A DNA stretch of 64,000 nucleotides from Oscillatoria acuminata PCC 6304 (GCF_000317105.1 NC_019693.1:7544501-7608500), one strand, 5' to 3'. Shown: positions 15,140-25,188, counted from the stretch's first letter. The notes: a model not told the origin generated them from the letters alone. A program made the numbers and translations.

Positions 15140-16323
15140 AGTAGGTAGGTACAAAAAATCGAAACTAAGTAAAGATATGTTAAGGAGAGGGGCCAGACTT
15201 AAACTTAACCCGTTTGGCTGTATAGTTTCCCTCTACACTTCGGGCCTCTACACCTGCCATAACCGCATAAGCTAGGTCTAGTTCATCTTCAAACATACGT
15301 CCGGCTAATTCATCACGTTTCAAATGCTGCCATTCTAATTCAATTTCATTCATTTCTGAGCAGTATTTAGGGAGTAAAAAGATGTACAATCCTTTCTCTT
15401 CCCATGAAGGCCATTTGTTTTGAACCTCTAAACTTTTATGAATCGGCCCATTGTCTTGCACTATTACCCGAATTCGTCCTGTTAGGGCCAACTCCTTTGA
15501 GGCTTCCTCCGCTTCTATTTCCATCATTTTAATATAAGATTTACTGGTGAAACTTCCAATGGCAAGGCCATAGGTGAAGCCAATCTTGGGTTGCATTATT
15601 CCTAAAATGCTCAGTCTTCTCCCCCGTATGCGCGTTTGTTCTTGACATTTTTGTTCCTTTTTTGGGAAATAGGTATAACCGACTGAACTCCATAAACAAA
15701 AGCCCGACTCATCTAAATACTTTAGGTCAATTTCTCTCGCTGCTGCGGCGAATTCCAACATATCTAGATCGGCTTGTTTTATCGAACGTTCTTCTGGGTC
15801 TTGCTTATTTTTATGACTAATTCTTGTCCGTTTCCAAATTATTCCCTTTTTTTTTAGCACCCGTCTGAGACGATCAGGACTTAGGTACACTTGCCGTTCT
15901 GCCGCCAGTTTTTTAGCCAGTTGTTTACTGTTATAGGTGCGGGGTTCCTGCCTAAGACATTCTTCTACATAAGCTATATCAGCATCTTGCCATTTTGCTT
16001 TGCTTCCTCGCCCCGCTTTGTCCCACAGTCCCCCTAGTCCCTTCTTCTCCCACCGATGCAGTGTGTCCCGGACTCTAGAAACAGACCAGTTAAAGTGACT
16101 AGCAATCTTTTCTACATACCATCCATGAGCATTCAACCGGACAATGGAGGCTCTATCTTTTACCCTTTGAGGTAGAGTGGTTGCCATTCTAAGTTCAAAC
16201 AAGGTTCGATCTTCTTCTGGGGTAAGAAAGACTCTCAGGCGAGCGCCCATAATTTTTTCCTCTAACGATGGGACAGGTCTTTACTTATCTTTACATACTT
16301 TGGATTTTTTGTACCTACCTACT
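15140..16323. mobile_element. IS630-family insertion sequence
   Basis: A 1,184-bp element with long imperfect terminal inverted repeats. The left end reads AGTAGGTAGGTACAAAAAAT; the right end, read from the other side, starts with the same 20 bases and stays similar for about 45 bp (TAAAGATAWGT). It is flanked by a TA dinucleotide on each side (15138-15139 and 16324-16325), the target duplication expected for IS630/Tc1-mariner elements. It carries one intact minus-strand transposase gene. It splits a SulP gene so cleanly that the ancestral reading frame can be rebuilt exactly, which points to a recent insertion. Confidence 0.93.
15180..16250 (-). CDS. IS630 family transposase
   Basis: A 356-residue DDE transposase. 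The N-terminal half has helix-turn-helix DNA-binding segments (ASIVRLNAHGWYVEKIASHF, then WSVSRVRDTLHRWEKKGLGG) and a second winged region (RRVLKKKGIIWKRT). The catalytic triad is visible as the Asp in YLDESGFCLW, the Asp in IVQDNGPIHKS and the Glu in EMNEIELEWQHLK. There is no frameshift, so it is probably active. It is encoded on the strand opposite to the interrupted sulP gene. Confidence 0.93.
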   Translation of the reverse strand: MGARLRVFLTPEEDRTLFELRMATTLPQRVKDRASIVRLNAHGWYVEKIASHFNWSVSRVRDTLHRWEKKGLGGLWDKAGRGSKAKWQDADIAYVEECLRQEPRTYNSKQLAKKLAAERQVYLSPDRLRRVLKKKGIIWKRTRISHKNKQDPEERSIKQADLDMLEFAAAAREIDLKYLDESGFCLWSSVGYTYFPKKEQKCQEQTRIRGRRLSILGIMQPKIGFTYGLAIGSFTSKSYIKMMEIEAEEASKELALTGRIRVIVQDNGPIHKSLEVQNKWPSWEEKGLYIFLLPKYCSEMNEIELEWQHLKRDELAGRMFEDELDLAYAVMAGVEARSVEGNYTAKRVKFKSGPSP

Positions 16324-16325
16324 TA

Positions 16326-16895
16326 TTAGATTTTGGGACATTAAAACGACTGTGGGGATATGATAAAGGAGATGCGATCGCCTGGGGTGCTGCCTTTATT
16401 GCCGTCCTCGCTACCAGCGTAGAAACCGGAATTCTCATCGGGGCTGCCATTTCCTTGGCCCTGCATCTGTGGCGCACGAGTAAACCCCATATTGCCATAG
16501 TGGGACGCATTGAGAATACGGAACATTTCCGGAATATAGAGCGATATCGAGTCAAAACTTATCCTCATATTTTAGCCATTCGGATTGATGAGAGTCTGTA
16601 TTTTGCCAATGCTAAATATTTGCAGACTTATGTACAAAATACCATTTCCACCTATCCGGAAGTCAAGCATTTAGTTTTGGTTTGTAGTGCAGTAAATGTG
16701 ATTGATGGCAGTGGATTAGAAATTTTAAAAAGTTTAATTGAAGATTTAAAAAGCGTCGGCATAGACTTTTATCTGGCGGAAGTCAAAGGGCCGGTATTGG
16801 ATAAACTTAAAACAATTGGATTTACCGAATTTATCGGTGGCGATCGCATCTTTCTGACCACCGACATTGCCATGAAAACCTTAGAATGTCAGTAA
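16326..16895 (+). pseudogene. SulP family anion permease, 3' part with STAS domain
   Basis: Continuation of the gene starting at 13988, reading LDFGTLKRLWGYDKGDAIAW from 16326. It encodes the last membrane helices (FIAVLATSVETGILIGAAIS) and then a cytoplasmic STAS domain (from about PHILAIRIDESLYFANAKYL to VLVCSAVNVIDGSGLEILKS) ending at 16895. STAS domains regulate SulP transport. On its own the fragment has only internal ATGs, so a functional transporter is unlikely while the IS630 element is present. Confidence 0.9.
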
Positions 16896-16901
16896 ATACT
16901 A

Positions 16902-16963
16902 AACCACAGATTACCCAGATTGACCCAGAGATTACTCAGTGAAAATCTGTGTAATCTGTGGTT
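16902..16963. repeat. Inverted repeat AACCACAGATTAC/GTAATCTGTGGTT
   Basis: Perfect 13-bp arms (16902-16914 and 16951-16963) with a 36-bp loop, filling the gap between the convergent sulP and flavin reductase genes. The right arm belongs to the dispersed GTGWAATCTGTGGTTAC family. It could form a bidirectional transcript-end hairpin. Confidence 0.75.
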
Positions 16964-16967
16964 ACAG

Positions 16968-17570
16968 TTAAACAACCAACTTCTGACCTAAATCCCGCGC
17001 CTGCCGTTTAATTTTATCCGACAACTGCCATTTTTTTGAAGTAACTTGGCCCACAAAAATAACCCCAATGGGTTTGGCCCCCAACATTTTTGCTAAAGAC
17101 TTCAAACTTTTAATTGCACCGGAAACCCAACGCGCAATAAACCCAGGCATCGCCGTCGCCGAAATCAGCACTGCTTTCTTACTCGCTTCTGACTTTCTCA
17201 TTTGTGGCGAGGGCGTATTCCAGGGCCAATATCCATAACAAACACACCGTTCTAAAAACCGTTGAGTCAGTGCATTAATATTCCCAAAATTAACCGGCGC
17301 ACCAATGACCAAAGAATCCGCTGCCTCAATTTCTTGCAAAATCCCATCCATCTCATCCTTCAGCACGCAGTCGCCCCGTTCCGGTCCCGGTTCCTGTAAG
17401 CAAACCCGACAATTCGTACAAAACTCAATCTGGCGGTCCTGCAAATAAATCTTGGAAATTTCTGCACCCTGAGTCTCCGCTTCTGCGAGTACCTCACTCA
17501 CCACCGTATCAATCGTCCCGCCCTTGCGATAACTGCCCACAATTCCGATAACTTTCTTACCGCTATTCAT
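16968..17570 (-). CDS. NAD(P)H-dependent FMN reductase / flavodoxin-fold protein
   Basis: A 200-residue flavodoxin-like protein. The phosphate-binding loop GIVGSYRKGGTIDTVVSEVL (residues 9-28) and the block DSLVIGAPVNFGNINALTQR (from about residue 86) are typical of the NADPH-dependent FMN reductase/iron-sulfur flavoprotein group. A CTNCRVC motif at residues 51-57 plus a later Cys in GDCVLKDEMD resembles the compact cysteine motif of iron-sulfur flavoproteins, so a [4Fe-4S] cluster is possible. A C-terminal hydrophobic stretch (GFIARWVSGAIKSLKSLAKM) could contact membranes. Substrate unknown. It is convergent with the broken sulP gene. Confidence 0.8.
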   Translation of the reverse strand: MNSGKKVIGIVGSYRKGGTIDTVVSEVLAEAETQGAEISKIYLQDRQIEFCTNCRVCLQEPGPERGDCVLKDEMDGILQEIEAADSLVIGAPVNFGNINALTQRFLERCVCYGYWPWNTPSPQMRKSEASKKAVLISATAMPGFIARWVSGAIKSLKSLAKMLGAKPIGVIFVGQVTSKKWQLSDKIKRQARDLGQKLVV

Positions 17571-17627
17571 CCTCTTTTCCTCTCTGTGTCAATCCGTGAA
17601 ATCCGTGGTTACCCACAAAAAAACCCT

Positions 17628-18581
17628 TCAAGAAACAGCAATCCGAAACCCGGCGATCGCCTCTTGAGAATCCGGTTCCTTGCCAAACCGTTGCGCCGCC
17701 CGAGAATACCAAGGTAAATCATGCCAGGACCCGCCGCGTAACATCCGAAATTCTGGATTTCCGCCCACTTCCCAGGCACTGCCATCTGTCGGCGCACCCT
17801 CATAATTATTATGCCACAAATCCTGACACCATTCCCAGAGATTACCATGCATATCGACCAATCCAAACCCATTCGCCGGAAAACTGCCAACCGGAGTGGT
17901 TTGGTGGGGATGAATTCCTGTCAAAATATCATCATAATTCCCTAATTTTGCCGTAATTTTTTCGCCAAAATAAAAGGGTGTAGAGCTTTTGGCGCGACAG
18001 GCATATTCCCATTCTGCTTCTGACGGCAGACGGTACCCGCGTCCCGTTTTTTGCGCCAGTCGGTGACAAAATTCTACCGCATCATGCCAAGAGACATTTT
18101 CCACAGGTAAATTGTCTTGTTGCCAGGTGGAAGGATTGTTTCCCATCACCGCTTGCCACTGTGCCTGAGTGATGGGAGATTGACTTAAAAAGAAGTCTGG
18201 CAACGTCACGGAATGTTGAGGACCTTCGCTGTCATATCGTTCTAATTCCGTAGGGGGGGAACCCATCAAAAAACTACCCCCAGGAATTTGGATTAAATCA
18301 ATACCCAAACCCTTGCCTAGGGGTTCGTGAAAATAGGGAACTTCTTTGCAAATCTTCTGAATGATTTCTCCCGTTTCATTCACCGTAACTGTGGTAAATT
18401 TCCAAGGAGAAAGTTGGGGGATTTGTTGTCCTTGTGCTTTAGCCATTTTGCCCCCGAAATTGGGACCCGCTAAAGCGGCTAAAAAGCCGATACCGGATAA
18501 CCCGCCTAATTTCAAAAATTGACGGCGAGTCAAGGGATGAGACGGTTTTTTGGCAGGATTGACGGTGGAGGATGGATGCAT
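17628..18581 (-). CDS. Exported formylglycine-generating-enzyme-like (SUMF1) protein
   Basis: A 317-residue protein with a twin-arginine signal (TRRQFLKLGGLSGIGFLAAL, residues 18-37). It is followed by a SUMF1/FGE domain: GGSFLMGSPPTE, the block NLPVENVSWHDAVEFCHRLA, RLPSEAEWEYACRA, and the C-terminal MLRGGSWHDLPWYSRAAQR and AGFRIAV. True formylglycine-generating enzymes use two active-site cysteines near the C-terminus; here only scattered cysteines are seen (WEWCQDLW among them), so sulfatase maturation cannot be assumed and a structural or peptidase-associated role is possible. No sulfatase gene is nearby. Confidence 0.85.
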   Translation of the reverse strand: MHPSSTVNPAKKPSHPLTRRQFLKLGGLSGIGFLAALAGPNFGGKMAKAQGQQIPQLSPWKFTTVTVNETGEIIQKICKEVPYFHEPLGKGLGIDLIQIPGGSFLMGSPPTELERYDSEGPQHSVTLPDFFLSQSPITQAQWQAVMGNNPSTWQQDNLPVENVSWHDAVEFCHRLAQKTGRGYRLPSEAEWEYACRAKSSTPFYFGEKITAKLGNYDDILTGIHPHQTTPVGSFPANGFGLVDMHGNLWEWCQDLWHNNYEGAPTDGSAWEVGGNPEFRMLRGGSWHDLPWYSRAAQRFGKEPDSQEAIAGFRIAVS

Positions 18582-18766
18582 AGTGATTTAAGGGCGATCG
18601 CGTGAGGACTCTGAACCTCCCCTCCCCCGATAAAACGGGGTTTTGAGATGGGGTAAGGTTCCTGATATCCCTTCTTTCAGGGGATTTATTTCTTAACCCG
18701 ATAAAATTCAGCCAATTGGGTCAAACTAAAGCAGGGGTCCCCTGAGTTCCCCTGGAGGTGATATGC

Positions 18767-19435
18767 TCATGTCATCGAGAGTAAGGACCCTTGAGAGGCG
18801 GGACAAGTGGGATAAACGTGCCAATGTTCGGTAGAAATGTCTAAATCTTTAATCAAACCTGAGTATAAATCGAGGACCCAACCATGCACTTTGGGGGCGC
18901 GGTTTTCCCGTAAAGCATTCCGCATGATGGCAGTTTGGTAGAGGTTTTTAACCTGGGATTTAATGTTTAATTCGGAGAGATAATTCAGTTTAGCATCCCG
19001 GGTGGGTAAATTGTCTATTTCTTCTTGATTTTGCAGGTAGATTTCTCGAATCGGGTTGACCCAACTATCGACTAGACCGGAGGTGCTTCCTTCTAGGGCC
19101 GCTTTAATCCCACCACAACAATAATGGCCGCAGACAATGATGTGATCAACTTCCAAATGCTCGATCGCATATTCTAAGACAGAGAGAAAATTAATATCCG
19201 TTAAACAGACCTGATTGGCAATATTTCGGTGGACAAAAATCTCTCCGGGTTCAACTTGCATAAACTGAGTCAGAGGCATCCGACTATCGGAACAGCCAAT
19301 ATAGAGATAAGGTGGTTTTTGGCCTCGGGCTAAATGGGTGAAATAATTGGCGTTTTTTTGCTTCTGTTGCGCGACCCATTGGCGATTATTCTGTAAGATT
19401 TGTTCAATACTTTGATAATTCATTCGGGGGGTCAA
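18767..19435 (-). CDS. Beta-carbonic anhydrase
   Basis: A 222-residue zinc enzyme that interconverts CO2 and bicarbonate. The zinc ligands are in IGCSDSRMPLTQ (Cys and Asp, near residue 48) and CGHYCCGGIKAAL (His and Cys, near residues 102-105). The pattern FVHRNIANQV is also typical. No signal peptide or CcaA-type long C-terminal extension is seen, so it appears to be a short cytoplasmic or carboxysome-independent form. It is divergent from hypE with a 298-bp spacer. A link to the neighbouring SulP is possible if that transporter moves bicarbonate, but this is speculative. Confidence 0.92.
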   Translation of the reverse strand: MTPRMNYQSIEQILQNNRQWVAQQKQKNANYFTHLARGQKPPYLYIGCSDSRMPLTQFMQVEPGEIFVHRNIANQVCLTDINFLSVLEYAIEHLEVDHIIVCGHYCCGGIKAALEGSTSGLVDSWVNPIREIYLQNQEEIDNLPTRDAKLNYLSELNIKSQVKNLYQTAIMRNALRENRAPKVHGWVLDLYSGLIKDLDISTEHWHVYPTCPASQGSLLSMT

Positions 19436-19733
19436 CTCCTTAATAATAGAAAAAGGGTTTATTCGAGGGCGATCAACAAAGTGATGTTAGAGGAAAATGG
19501 AAATAGAGAACTGTTAATTAGAATACGCTATGGCAGGGAAAACCCGTTAGGATAAATCAGAGTTTTAGGGAAAATCGGCTAGGAAAGAGGAGGGATAGTC
19601 TTGGGTCCACAGGGGAATGAATCAAGCGGGAGAGGAGATTAGGGCAAAACTCCTAGGGGTGGGGATAGAAGCGGGGGTATTTGGAGTTGGGGTTGGGGGG
19701 TAGAATATCTTTTAGTTAATAGAAGCAGTCGCC

Positions 19734-20780
19734 ATGATAGAAGATTTTACCCTAACCTGTCCGATTCCGATTTCTCAATATCCTCATGTGTTGTTAGCGC
19801 ATGGGGGTGGGGGAACGTTGATGCGCCAGTTGATTGAACGGATGTTTTTGCCGGTGTTTGGGACACCGGATGGGGTTCCTCATGATTCGGTGGCGTTGAC
19901 GTTGCCGGGAAATAAGATTGCGATGACGACGGATTCCTATGTGATTCGTCCCCTATTTTTTCCCGGTGGGGATATTGGTTCCTTGGCGGTTCATGGGACG
20001 GTGAATGATTTGGCGATGAGTGGTGCTCGTCCTTTGTATCTGACAGCAGGGTTTATTTTGGAGGAGGGGTTGCCAATGGAGACGCTGTGGCGGGTAGTCC
20101 AGTCGATGCAGGTAGCAGCACAAAGTGCGGGGGTACAAATTGTGACCGGGGATACGAAGGTGGTCGATCGCGGTAAGGGAGATGGGATTTTTATCAATAC
20201 CGCAGGATTGGGGATGATTGAACATTCTCTGGCGATCGCGCCTCAATCAGTGCGTGAAGGGGATGTTTTGTTGATTAATGGGGATTTGGGACGACATGGG
20301 ATTGCGATTATGGCAGTCCGTGAGGGGTTGGAGTTTGAAACGACGATTGAGAGTGATTCAGCAGCGATCGCCTCCCTTGTTTTACAGTTACTGGATGCTG
20401 GCATTGAAATTCACTGTTTGCGAGACTTAACACGCGGGGGGTTATCCAGTGCGTTAAATGAAATTGCAACCTCGGCAGGGGTGGGGATTGCCATTGATGA
20501 ACGGTTGATTCCGGTTCAAGAACAGGTCCGGGGTGCTTGTGAGATTTTGGGGTTTGACCCGCTGTATGTGGCGAATGAGGGGCGATTTGTGGCGTTTGTT
20601 CCGGCAGATTGTGCGAGTCGCGCTTTAGAGGTGATGCAGTCGCATCCGTTGGGGGTAGATGCGGTGGCGATCGGGACGGTGACGGGGACGGGTCAGGGTT
20701 TGGTGACGTTGCGGAGTCAAATTGGCGCAAGTCGGATTCTGGATATGCTGAGTGGGGAACAGTTGCCTCGGATTTGTTGA
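19734..20780 (+). CDS. hypE: Hydrogenase maturation factor HypE
   Basis: A 348-residue AIR-synthase-fold protein that dehydrates the C-terminal thiocarbamate supplied by HypF to a thiocyanate, the source of the cyanide ligands of the NiFe site. The N-terminal glycine-rich motif [14 protein letters not shown], the ATP-binding region with [20 protein letters not shown], and the essential C-terminal cysteine (ending -PRIC) are all present. It stands alone about 730 bp upstream of hoxE on the same strand, apart from hypA, hypB, hypF and hypC further on. The start is supported by conserved residues from position 2 rather than by a strong ribosome site. Confidence 0.95.
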   Translation: MIEDFTLTCPIPISQYPHVLLAHGGGGTLMRQLIERMFLPVFGTPDGVPHDSVALTLPGNKIAMTTDSYVIRPLFFPGGDIGSLAVHGTVNDLAMSGARPLYLTAGFILEEGLPMETLWRVVQSMQVAAQSAGVQIVTGDTKVVDRGKGDGIFINTAGLGMIEHSLAIAPQSVREGDVLLINGDLGRHGIAIMAVREGLEFETTIESDSAAIASLVLQLLDAGIEIHCLRDLTRGGLSSALNEIATSAGVGIAIDERLIPVQEQVRGACEILGFDPLYVANEGRFVAFVPADCASRALEVMQSHPLGVDAVAIGTVTGTGQGLVTLRSQIGASRILDMLSGEQLPRIC

Positions 20781-21509
20781 ACGGGGAGGGGGGGATAACG
20801 ACTTCAGTCGTTACTACGAACATCCGCCCCCATCCCCCAAGGACCAAGGACCAATGACCAATGACCAATTCTTAAATTTATTTTAAGAGTGGATTTCGGT
20901 AACTTTAGCAACGGTTTTGTTTTGAAATGACCCCGTATGGGTTGGGGTGATTTGTGACTTGGCCGCCGATTATGGCCGATCGCTTTTTCTTAGTTTGGCA
21001 ACTTTTTTATTGTTAAACTAATCACCTCTCTCTCCTCGGGAATAGACCCTAGACCGTTTTATTCCCACTGGCACAAAAATTATCAAAATTTCCAGATTTT
21101 TTAAATTTAACATTATCTTAAGACGCTGATAAGGTTTGCCGATTTAGTGATGAAATTAGCGGGAAACAGCAAGACTATGGCGGGATGTGTGGGTTCATCT
21201 TGACAAGATTTATCAGGGATCCGGGATAATTCTTAAGGGTTTTAAACTTATGGCGGGTTTCTCTATTTTCTATGATAGAATCAACAGCTTGAATTAAAGC
21301 CCTCTCTACAGCAGTCTTAAAAAAACATTACAAAAATTTATAGAATAAATGTAAATGTTTTATGGTTAAGCGGTACAGTAGAGAAAGAACGGGGGGAGGG
21401 TAGAGAAAAGGGTCGAGGGGTGAGGTCTAGTCCGTGACGAATGGGAGAGTTAAGGGAGGAAGGAACGGTTCAGTGCCAGGTGATCAAGTTTAGAGTAAGG
21501 ATATAAGCT
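20781..21509. other. hypE-hoxE spacer, hox promoter region
   Basis: 729 bp without a supported gene. At 20796-20821 it holds one copy of the TAACGACTTCAGTCGTTACT palindrome family, then a TTGGTC-type short tandem repeat remnant (about 20845-20870). The AT-rich part between 21240 and 21380 has several possible -10 boxes (for example TAGAAT near 21278 and 21342). None is convincing, and no clear LexA or NtcA box was seen. The hox promoter must lie here unless hoxE is read from hypE. Confidence 0.55.
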
Positions 21510-22052
21510 ATGCAATCAACTGCGGCAAAGAGCGACGAACAAGAAAAATCCGCCCCGAAGGAAAAAAAAGCGGCAAAAGAGCATCCGAGTGGGGATAAGC
21601 GCTTTAAGGTGCTAGATATCACGATGAAGCGGAATCAGTATCGACAAGATGCGCTCATCGAGGTACTCCATAAAGCTCAGGAAGCGTTTGGGTTTCTGGA
21701 AGAAGATGTATTACTTTATGTAGCGCGGAATCTGAAGCTGCCGTTAAGTCGGGTTTACGGGGTGGCGACATTTTATCACTTGTTCTCCCTGAAACCGAGT
21801 GGCGCACATACCTGCGTGGTCTGCTTGGGAACCGCCTGTTATGTGAAAGGAGGGGGTGAGGTACTCGCTTCCCTGGAGAAACAAACGGGGATTCTGCAAG
21901 GGGAAACCACGGCAGATGGTGAGGTTTCCCTAATTACGGCCCGGTGTGTGGGGGCCTGTGGGATTGCGCCGGTGGTGGTGTATGACGGAACGGTAGCTGG
22001 GAAACAGACATCGGAACAAGCACTCGATCATATTAAAGGATGGATCAAGTAG
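21510..22052 (+). CDS. hoxE: Bidirectional NiFe hydrogenase, diaphorase subunit HoxE
   Basis: A 180-residue NuoE-like subunit. The [2Fe-2S] ligands are C105 and C110 (CLGTAC) and C146 and C150 (CVGAC). The N-terminal 30 residues are charged, Lys/Glu/Ala-rich and probably disordered. HoxE joins the HoxFU diaphorase module and is found in cyanobacterial and other pentameric Hox enzymes that couple to NAD(P)H, flavodoxin or ferredoxin. It is the first gene of hoxEFUYH, with 93 bp before hoxF. The ATG follows AAGGATATAAGCT. Confidence 0.95.
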   Translation: MQSTAAKSDEQEKSAPKEKKAAKEHPSGDKRFKVLDITMKRNQYRQDALIEVLHKAQEAFGFLEEDVLLYVARNLKLPLSRVYGVATFYHLFSLKPSGAHTCVVCLGTACYVKGGGEVLASLEKQTGILQGETTADGEVSLITARCVGACGIAPVVVYDGTVAGKQTSEQALDHIKGWIK

Positions 22053-22145
22053 GGTGAGAGAGAGTTAGAGATAAGGAGAAGGTTTCACCCATTGATTTAG
22101 ACAACCCTCCTCCTTGAACGGCAGAAAGCGAGAGGTTAGAACACT

Positions 22146-23780
22146 ATGGATTTAGCGGAACTTCGGGAGATTGGCGAGAAGGAACGGACTGCCCAGAAAC
22201 CTATTCGGGTACATTGTTGTACCTCGACGGGATGTCAGGCGGCGAACTCCCTAGGGGTAAAGAAGAATTTAGAACAGACTTGTAAACAGAAGCATATGGG
22301 CGATCGCGTCCAAGTGGTGGGCGTTGGTTGTATGGGATTTTGCGGGCGGGGCCCGTTGGTCCAAATTGAGGCCCAGAACAAGTTATATGAAGAAGTGACC
22401 CCGGATGATGCCGCCAGCATTATTGAGGCGATCGATGGCGGGACCGCAAGTGCAGCAGAAGGGGACCCGGAACATCCATTTTTTGCGCGGCAGATGCGGA
22501 TTGTCCGGGAAACCAGTGGGAAAATTGACCCAGAACGGATTGAGGAATATATCGCCGTGGGGGGATATGAACCTTTATATAAAGCGATTCATGACTTGAC
22601 ACCCTCGGAAACCATTGATGAAGTCAGCAAGAGTGGATTGCGGGGACGCGGTGGCGGTGGATATCCCACGGGATTGAAATGGGCGACAGTCGCGAAAATG
22701 CCCGGAAAGCAGAAGTATGTGATTTGCAATGCCGATGAAGGTGACCCTGGTGCATTCATGGATCGGTCGGTGTTGGAAAGTGACCCCCATCGGGTGTTAG
22801 AGGGAATGGCGATCGCCGCCTATGCGATCGGGGCCAGTGAGGGATATATTTATGTGCGGGCGGAATATCCCCTGGCGATCGAACGGTTGCAAAAGGCGAT
22901 TAAACAAGCGAAAAAATACGGCATACTCGGCAGTCAGATTTTTGATTCCCCCTTTGACTTTAAAATCGAGATTAGAATTGGGGCCGGGGCCTTTGTTTGC
23001 GGGGAAGAAACGGCCTTAATTCAGTCCATTGAAGGGGGACGAGGCAATCCCCGCCCGCGTCCGCCCTATCCCGCCCAAGAAGGACTCTGGAAGTCGCCGA
23101 CGTTAATTAATAACGTGGAAACCTTTGCCAACATTCCGGCGATTATCCGCGAAGGGGGCGACTGGTATGCCGGAATTGGGACGGAAAAGAGTAAAGGCAC
23201 CAAAGTTTTTGCCCTCACGGGTCAGATTCGCAATAATGGACTCATCGAAGTCCCGATGGGGATTACCCTGCGTGAGATTGTCGAAGAAATGGGTGGGGGT
23301 GTCCCCAATGGTAAGGTTAAAGCAGTCCAAACCGGCGGACCCTCTGGGGGTTGTATTCCCGCGTCCTTGTTAGATACCCCGGTGGATTACGATTCCTTGG
23401 TGAAAATCGGGTCCATGATGGGGTCGGGCGGCATGGTGGTGATGGATGAAAAGACCAGCATGGTGGAAGTTGCCCGCTTTTATATGGAGTTCTGCCGGGG
23501 TGAAACCTGTGGGAAATGTATTCCCTGTCGGGCGGGGACGGTGCAGATGTATCAAATGCTGACAAAAATCCTGAATAAAGAGGCGACTTTGCAGGATATT
23601 GCTAAACTCGAACAACTGTGTGACATGGTGAAAAATACCAGTTTGTGCGGGTTAGGCATGACTGCCCCGAACCCGGTGATGAGTACCTTGCGCTACTTCC
23701 GCGAGGAGTATTTGACCCTGTTGAAAGACAGTCCCAATGGGAAAGTGCCAGCAGGGACAGGGGCATCCGTCACCTCCTAA
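22146..23780 (+). CDS. hoxF: Bidirectional NiFe hydrogenase, diaphorase subunit HoxF
   Basis: A 544-residue NADH/FMN subunit. An N-terminal thioredoxin-like [2Fe-2S] domain has C25, C30, C62 and C66 (HCCTSTGC, GCMGFCGRG). Next comes the NADH/FMN domain with RGRGGGGYPTGLKW and CNADEGDPGAFMDRSV (about residues 160-205), an SLBB region, and the C-terminal [4Fe-4S] motif CGKCIPCRAGT, with a further Cys in SLCGLG. It transfers electrons between NAD(P)H and the cluster chain to HoxU and HoxYH. Length is normal for HoxF. Confidence 0.96.
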   Translation: MDLAELREIGEKERTAQKPIRVHCCTSTGCQAANSLGVKKNLEQTCKQKHMGDRVQVVGVGCMGFCGRGPLVQIEAQNKLYEEVTPDDAASIIEAIDGGTASAAEGDPEHPFFARQMRIVRETSGKIDPERIEEYIAVGGYEPLYKAIHDLTPSETIDEVSKSGLRGRGGGGYPTGLKWATVAKMPGKQKYVICNADEGDPGAFMDRSVLESDPHRVLEGMAIAAYAIGASEGYIYVRAEYPLAIERLQKAIKQAKKYGILGSQIFDSPFDFKIEIRIGAGAFVCGEETALIQSIEGGRGNPRPRPPYPAQEGLWKSPTLINNVETFANIPAIIREGGDWYAGIGTEKSKGTKVFALTGQIRNNGLIEVPMGITLREIVEEMGGGVPNGKVKAVQTGGPSGGCIPASLLDTPVDYDSLVKIGSMMGSGGMVVMDEKTSMVEVARFYMEFCRGETCGKCIPCRAGTVQMYQMLTKILNKEATLQDIAKLEQLCDMVKNTSLCGLGMTAPNPVMSTLRYFREEYLTLLKDSPNGKVPAGTGASVTS

Positions 23781-23856
23781 AGGAAAACTGGGGCAATGGA
23801 GACCTTGCCCCGATCGCAACTTATCGAATCGATCTAAGAGAGAGAGAGAACAAGAT

Positions 23857-24573
23857 ATGTCAGTCGTCACTTTAAAAATTAATGGAGTTGACCTCGCGAT
23901 CGAAGAGGGGACAACGATTTTAGAGGCATCCAAGGAAGCGGGAATAAGGATTCCCACCCTCTGCCATCTGAACGGGATTAGCGATGTAGGCGCTTGTCGG
24001 TTGTGTTTGGTGGAAATTGCCGGGGTGAATAAAATGTTGCCTTCCTGTGTGACGCAAGTTGCAGAAGGAATGGATATCACCACAGACAGCGATCAACTAC
24101 AAGAATATCGGCGGATGATTGTGGAAATGCTATTTTCCGAAGGCAATCATGTTTGCGCTGTTTGTGTTGCCAATGAGAACTGTGAACTGCAAGATTTAGC
24201 GATTGAAGTCGGCATGGATCACAGTCGATTTCCCTATCGATTTCCGGAAAGAGAAATTGATATTTCCCACCCACAATTTGGCATTGACCACAATCGTTGT
24301 GTCCTCTGTACAAGATGTGTCCGAGTTTGTGATGAAATCGAAGGGGCTCATGTTTGGGATGTGGCCTTTCGAGGGGCAGCGGCCAAAGTTGTCACTGGAT
24401 TAAATCAACCTTGGGGAACCGTTGATGCCTGTACCAGTTGTGGTAAATGTGTCGAAGCTTGTCCAACTGGGTCAATTTTCCGCAAGGGTTCTACCGTTGC
24501 CGAAATGACTCGCGATCGCAACAAATTAGAATTTATCGTGAATGCCCGGGAGAACAAACAATGGACAAGATAA
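23857..24573 (+). CDS. hoxU: Bidirectional NiFe hydrogenase, subunit HoxU
   Basis: A 238-residue NuoG-N-terminal-like iron-sulfur subunit. The [2Fe-2S] cluster uses C36, C47, C50 and C64. A His-coordinated [4Fe-4S] site follows in [15 protein letters not shown]. Two ferredoxin-type clusters are in [11 protein letters not shown] and [14 protein letters not shown]. The start at 23857 ([10 protein letters not shown]) was chosen over the frame's earlier ATG at 23737, because the earlier part would overlap the hoxF end in another frame and lacks family similarity. The last 13 bp overlap hoxY. Confidence 0.95.
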   Translation: MSVVTLKINGVDLAIEEGTTILEASKEAGIRIPTLCHLNGISDVGACRLCLVEIAGVNKMLPSCVTQVAEGMDITTDSDQLQEYRRMIVEMLFSEGNHVCAVCVANENCELQDLAIEVGMDHSRFPYRFPEREIDISHPQFGIDHNRCVLCTRCVRVCDEIEGAHVWDVAFRGAAAKVVTGLNQPWGTVDACTSCGKCVEACPTGSIFRKGSTVAEMTRDRNKLEFIVNARENKQWTR

Positions 24574-25109
24574 GACTCGCTACAGTTTGGTTAGGTGGAT
24601 GTTCCGGTTGCCATATGTCCTTTCTCGACCTAGACGAATGGTTAATTGAACTTGCCGAGAAAGTCGATATTGTCTTCAGTCCTGTTGCCTCTGATATCAA
24701 AGAATATCCTGAAAATGTCGATGTTTGCCTAGTAGAAGGGGCCGTTGCCAACGAGGAAAACATGGAACTGCTGATTGAAGCAAGAAAGCGCACCAAATTC
24801 CTAATTTCCTTCGGAGATTGTGCCGTCACCGCCAACGTTCCCGGGATGCGGAATATGTTAGGAAAAGCAGAAACAGTCCTCAAACGTTGCTACCTAGAAT
24901 TAGGGGACGAAACCCGCCAACTTCCCCATTTTCCCGGCATCGTCCCCGAACTCCTCGATCGCGTCCGTCCCGTCCATGAAGTCGTCGATGTCGATTTATT
25001 CATGCCCGGTTGTCCCCCCTCCGCCCAACGAATTCTAGCAACAGTCGAACCCCTTCTCCGAGGTGAATTACCCGAAATGAAAGGGCGACCCATGATTAAA
25101 TTCGGATAA
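24561..25109 (+). CDS. hoxY: Bidirectional NiFe hydrogenase, small subunit HoxY
   Basis: A 182-residue small subunit with the proximal [4Fe-4S] cluster. Ligands are C14 and C17 ([12 protein letters not shown]), the Cys in [11 protein letters not shown] and the Cys in [11 protein letters not shown]. There is no twin-arginine signal and no extra clusters, as expected of the cytoplasmic group 3d enzyme. The ATG at 24561 lies inside the end of hoxU with AGGGAG-like bases upstream (CCCGGGAGAAC), so translation is coupled. It is followed by 79 bp holding a repeat and then hoxH. Confidence 0.95.
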   Translation: MDKIRLATVWLGGCSGCHMSFLDLDEWLIELAEKVDIVFSPVASDIKEYPENVDVCLVEGAVANEENMELLIEARKRTKFLISFGDCAVTANVPGMRNMLGKAETVLKRCYLELGDETRQLPHFPGIVPELLDRVRPVHEVVDVDLFMPGCPPSAQRILATVEPLLRGELPEMKGRPMIKFG

Positions 25110-25188
25110 CCCAACTCACCGAGGAGAGAGACCCTTTCTCCCCTCTCTCCCCCTCCGTGAAAATCAGTGAAATCAGTGGTTACTAAAT
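25110..25188. repeat. hoxY-hoxH spacer with dispersed repeat
   Basis: Contains a copy of the GTGAAAATCAGTGAAATCAG repeat (about 25156-25180) ending only about 10 bp before the hoxH ATG. Repeat DNA thus provides the leader of the large-subunit gene, and no clear ribosome binding site is left. Confidence 0.6.

Noticed and set aside
20900-21509. LexA, NtcA or AbrB boxes in the hox promoter region
   Set aside because: Only weak partial matches were seen by eye; none could be supported.
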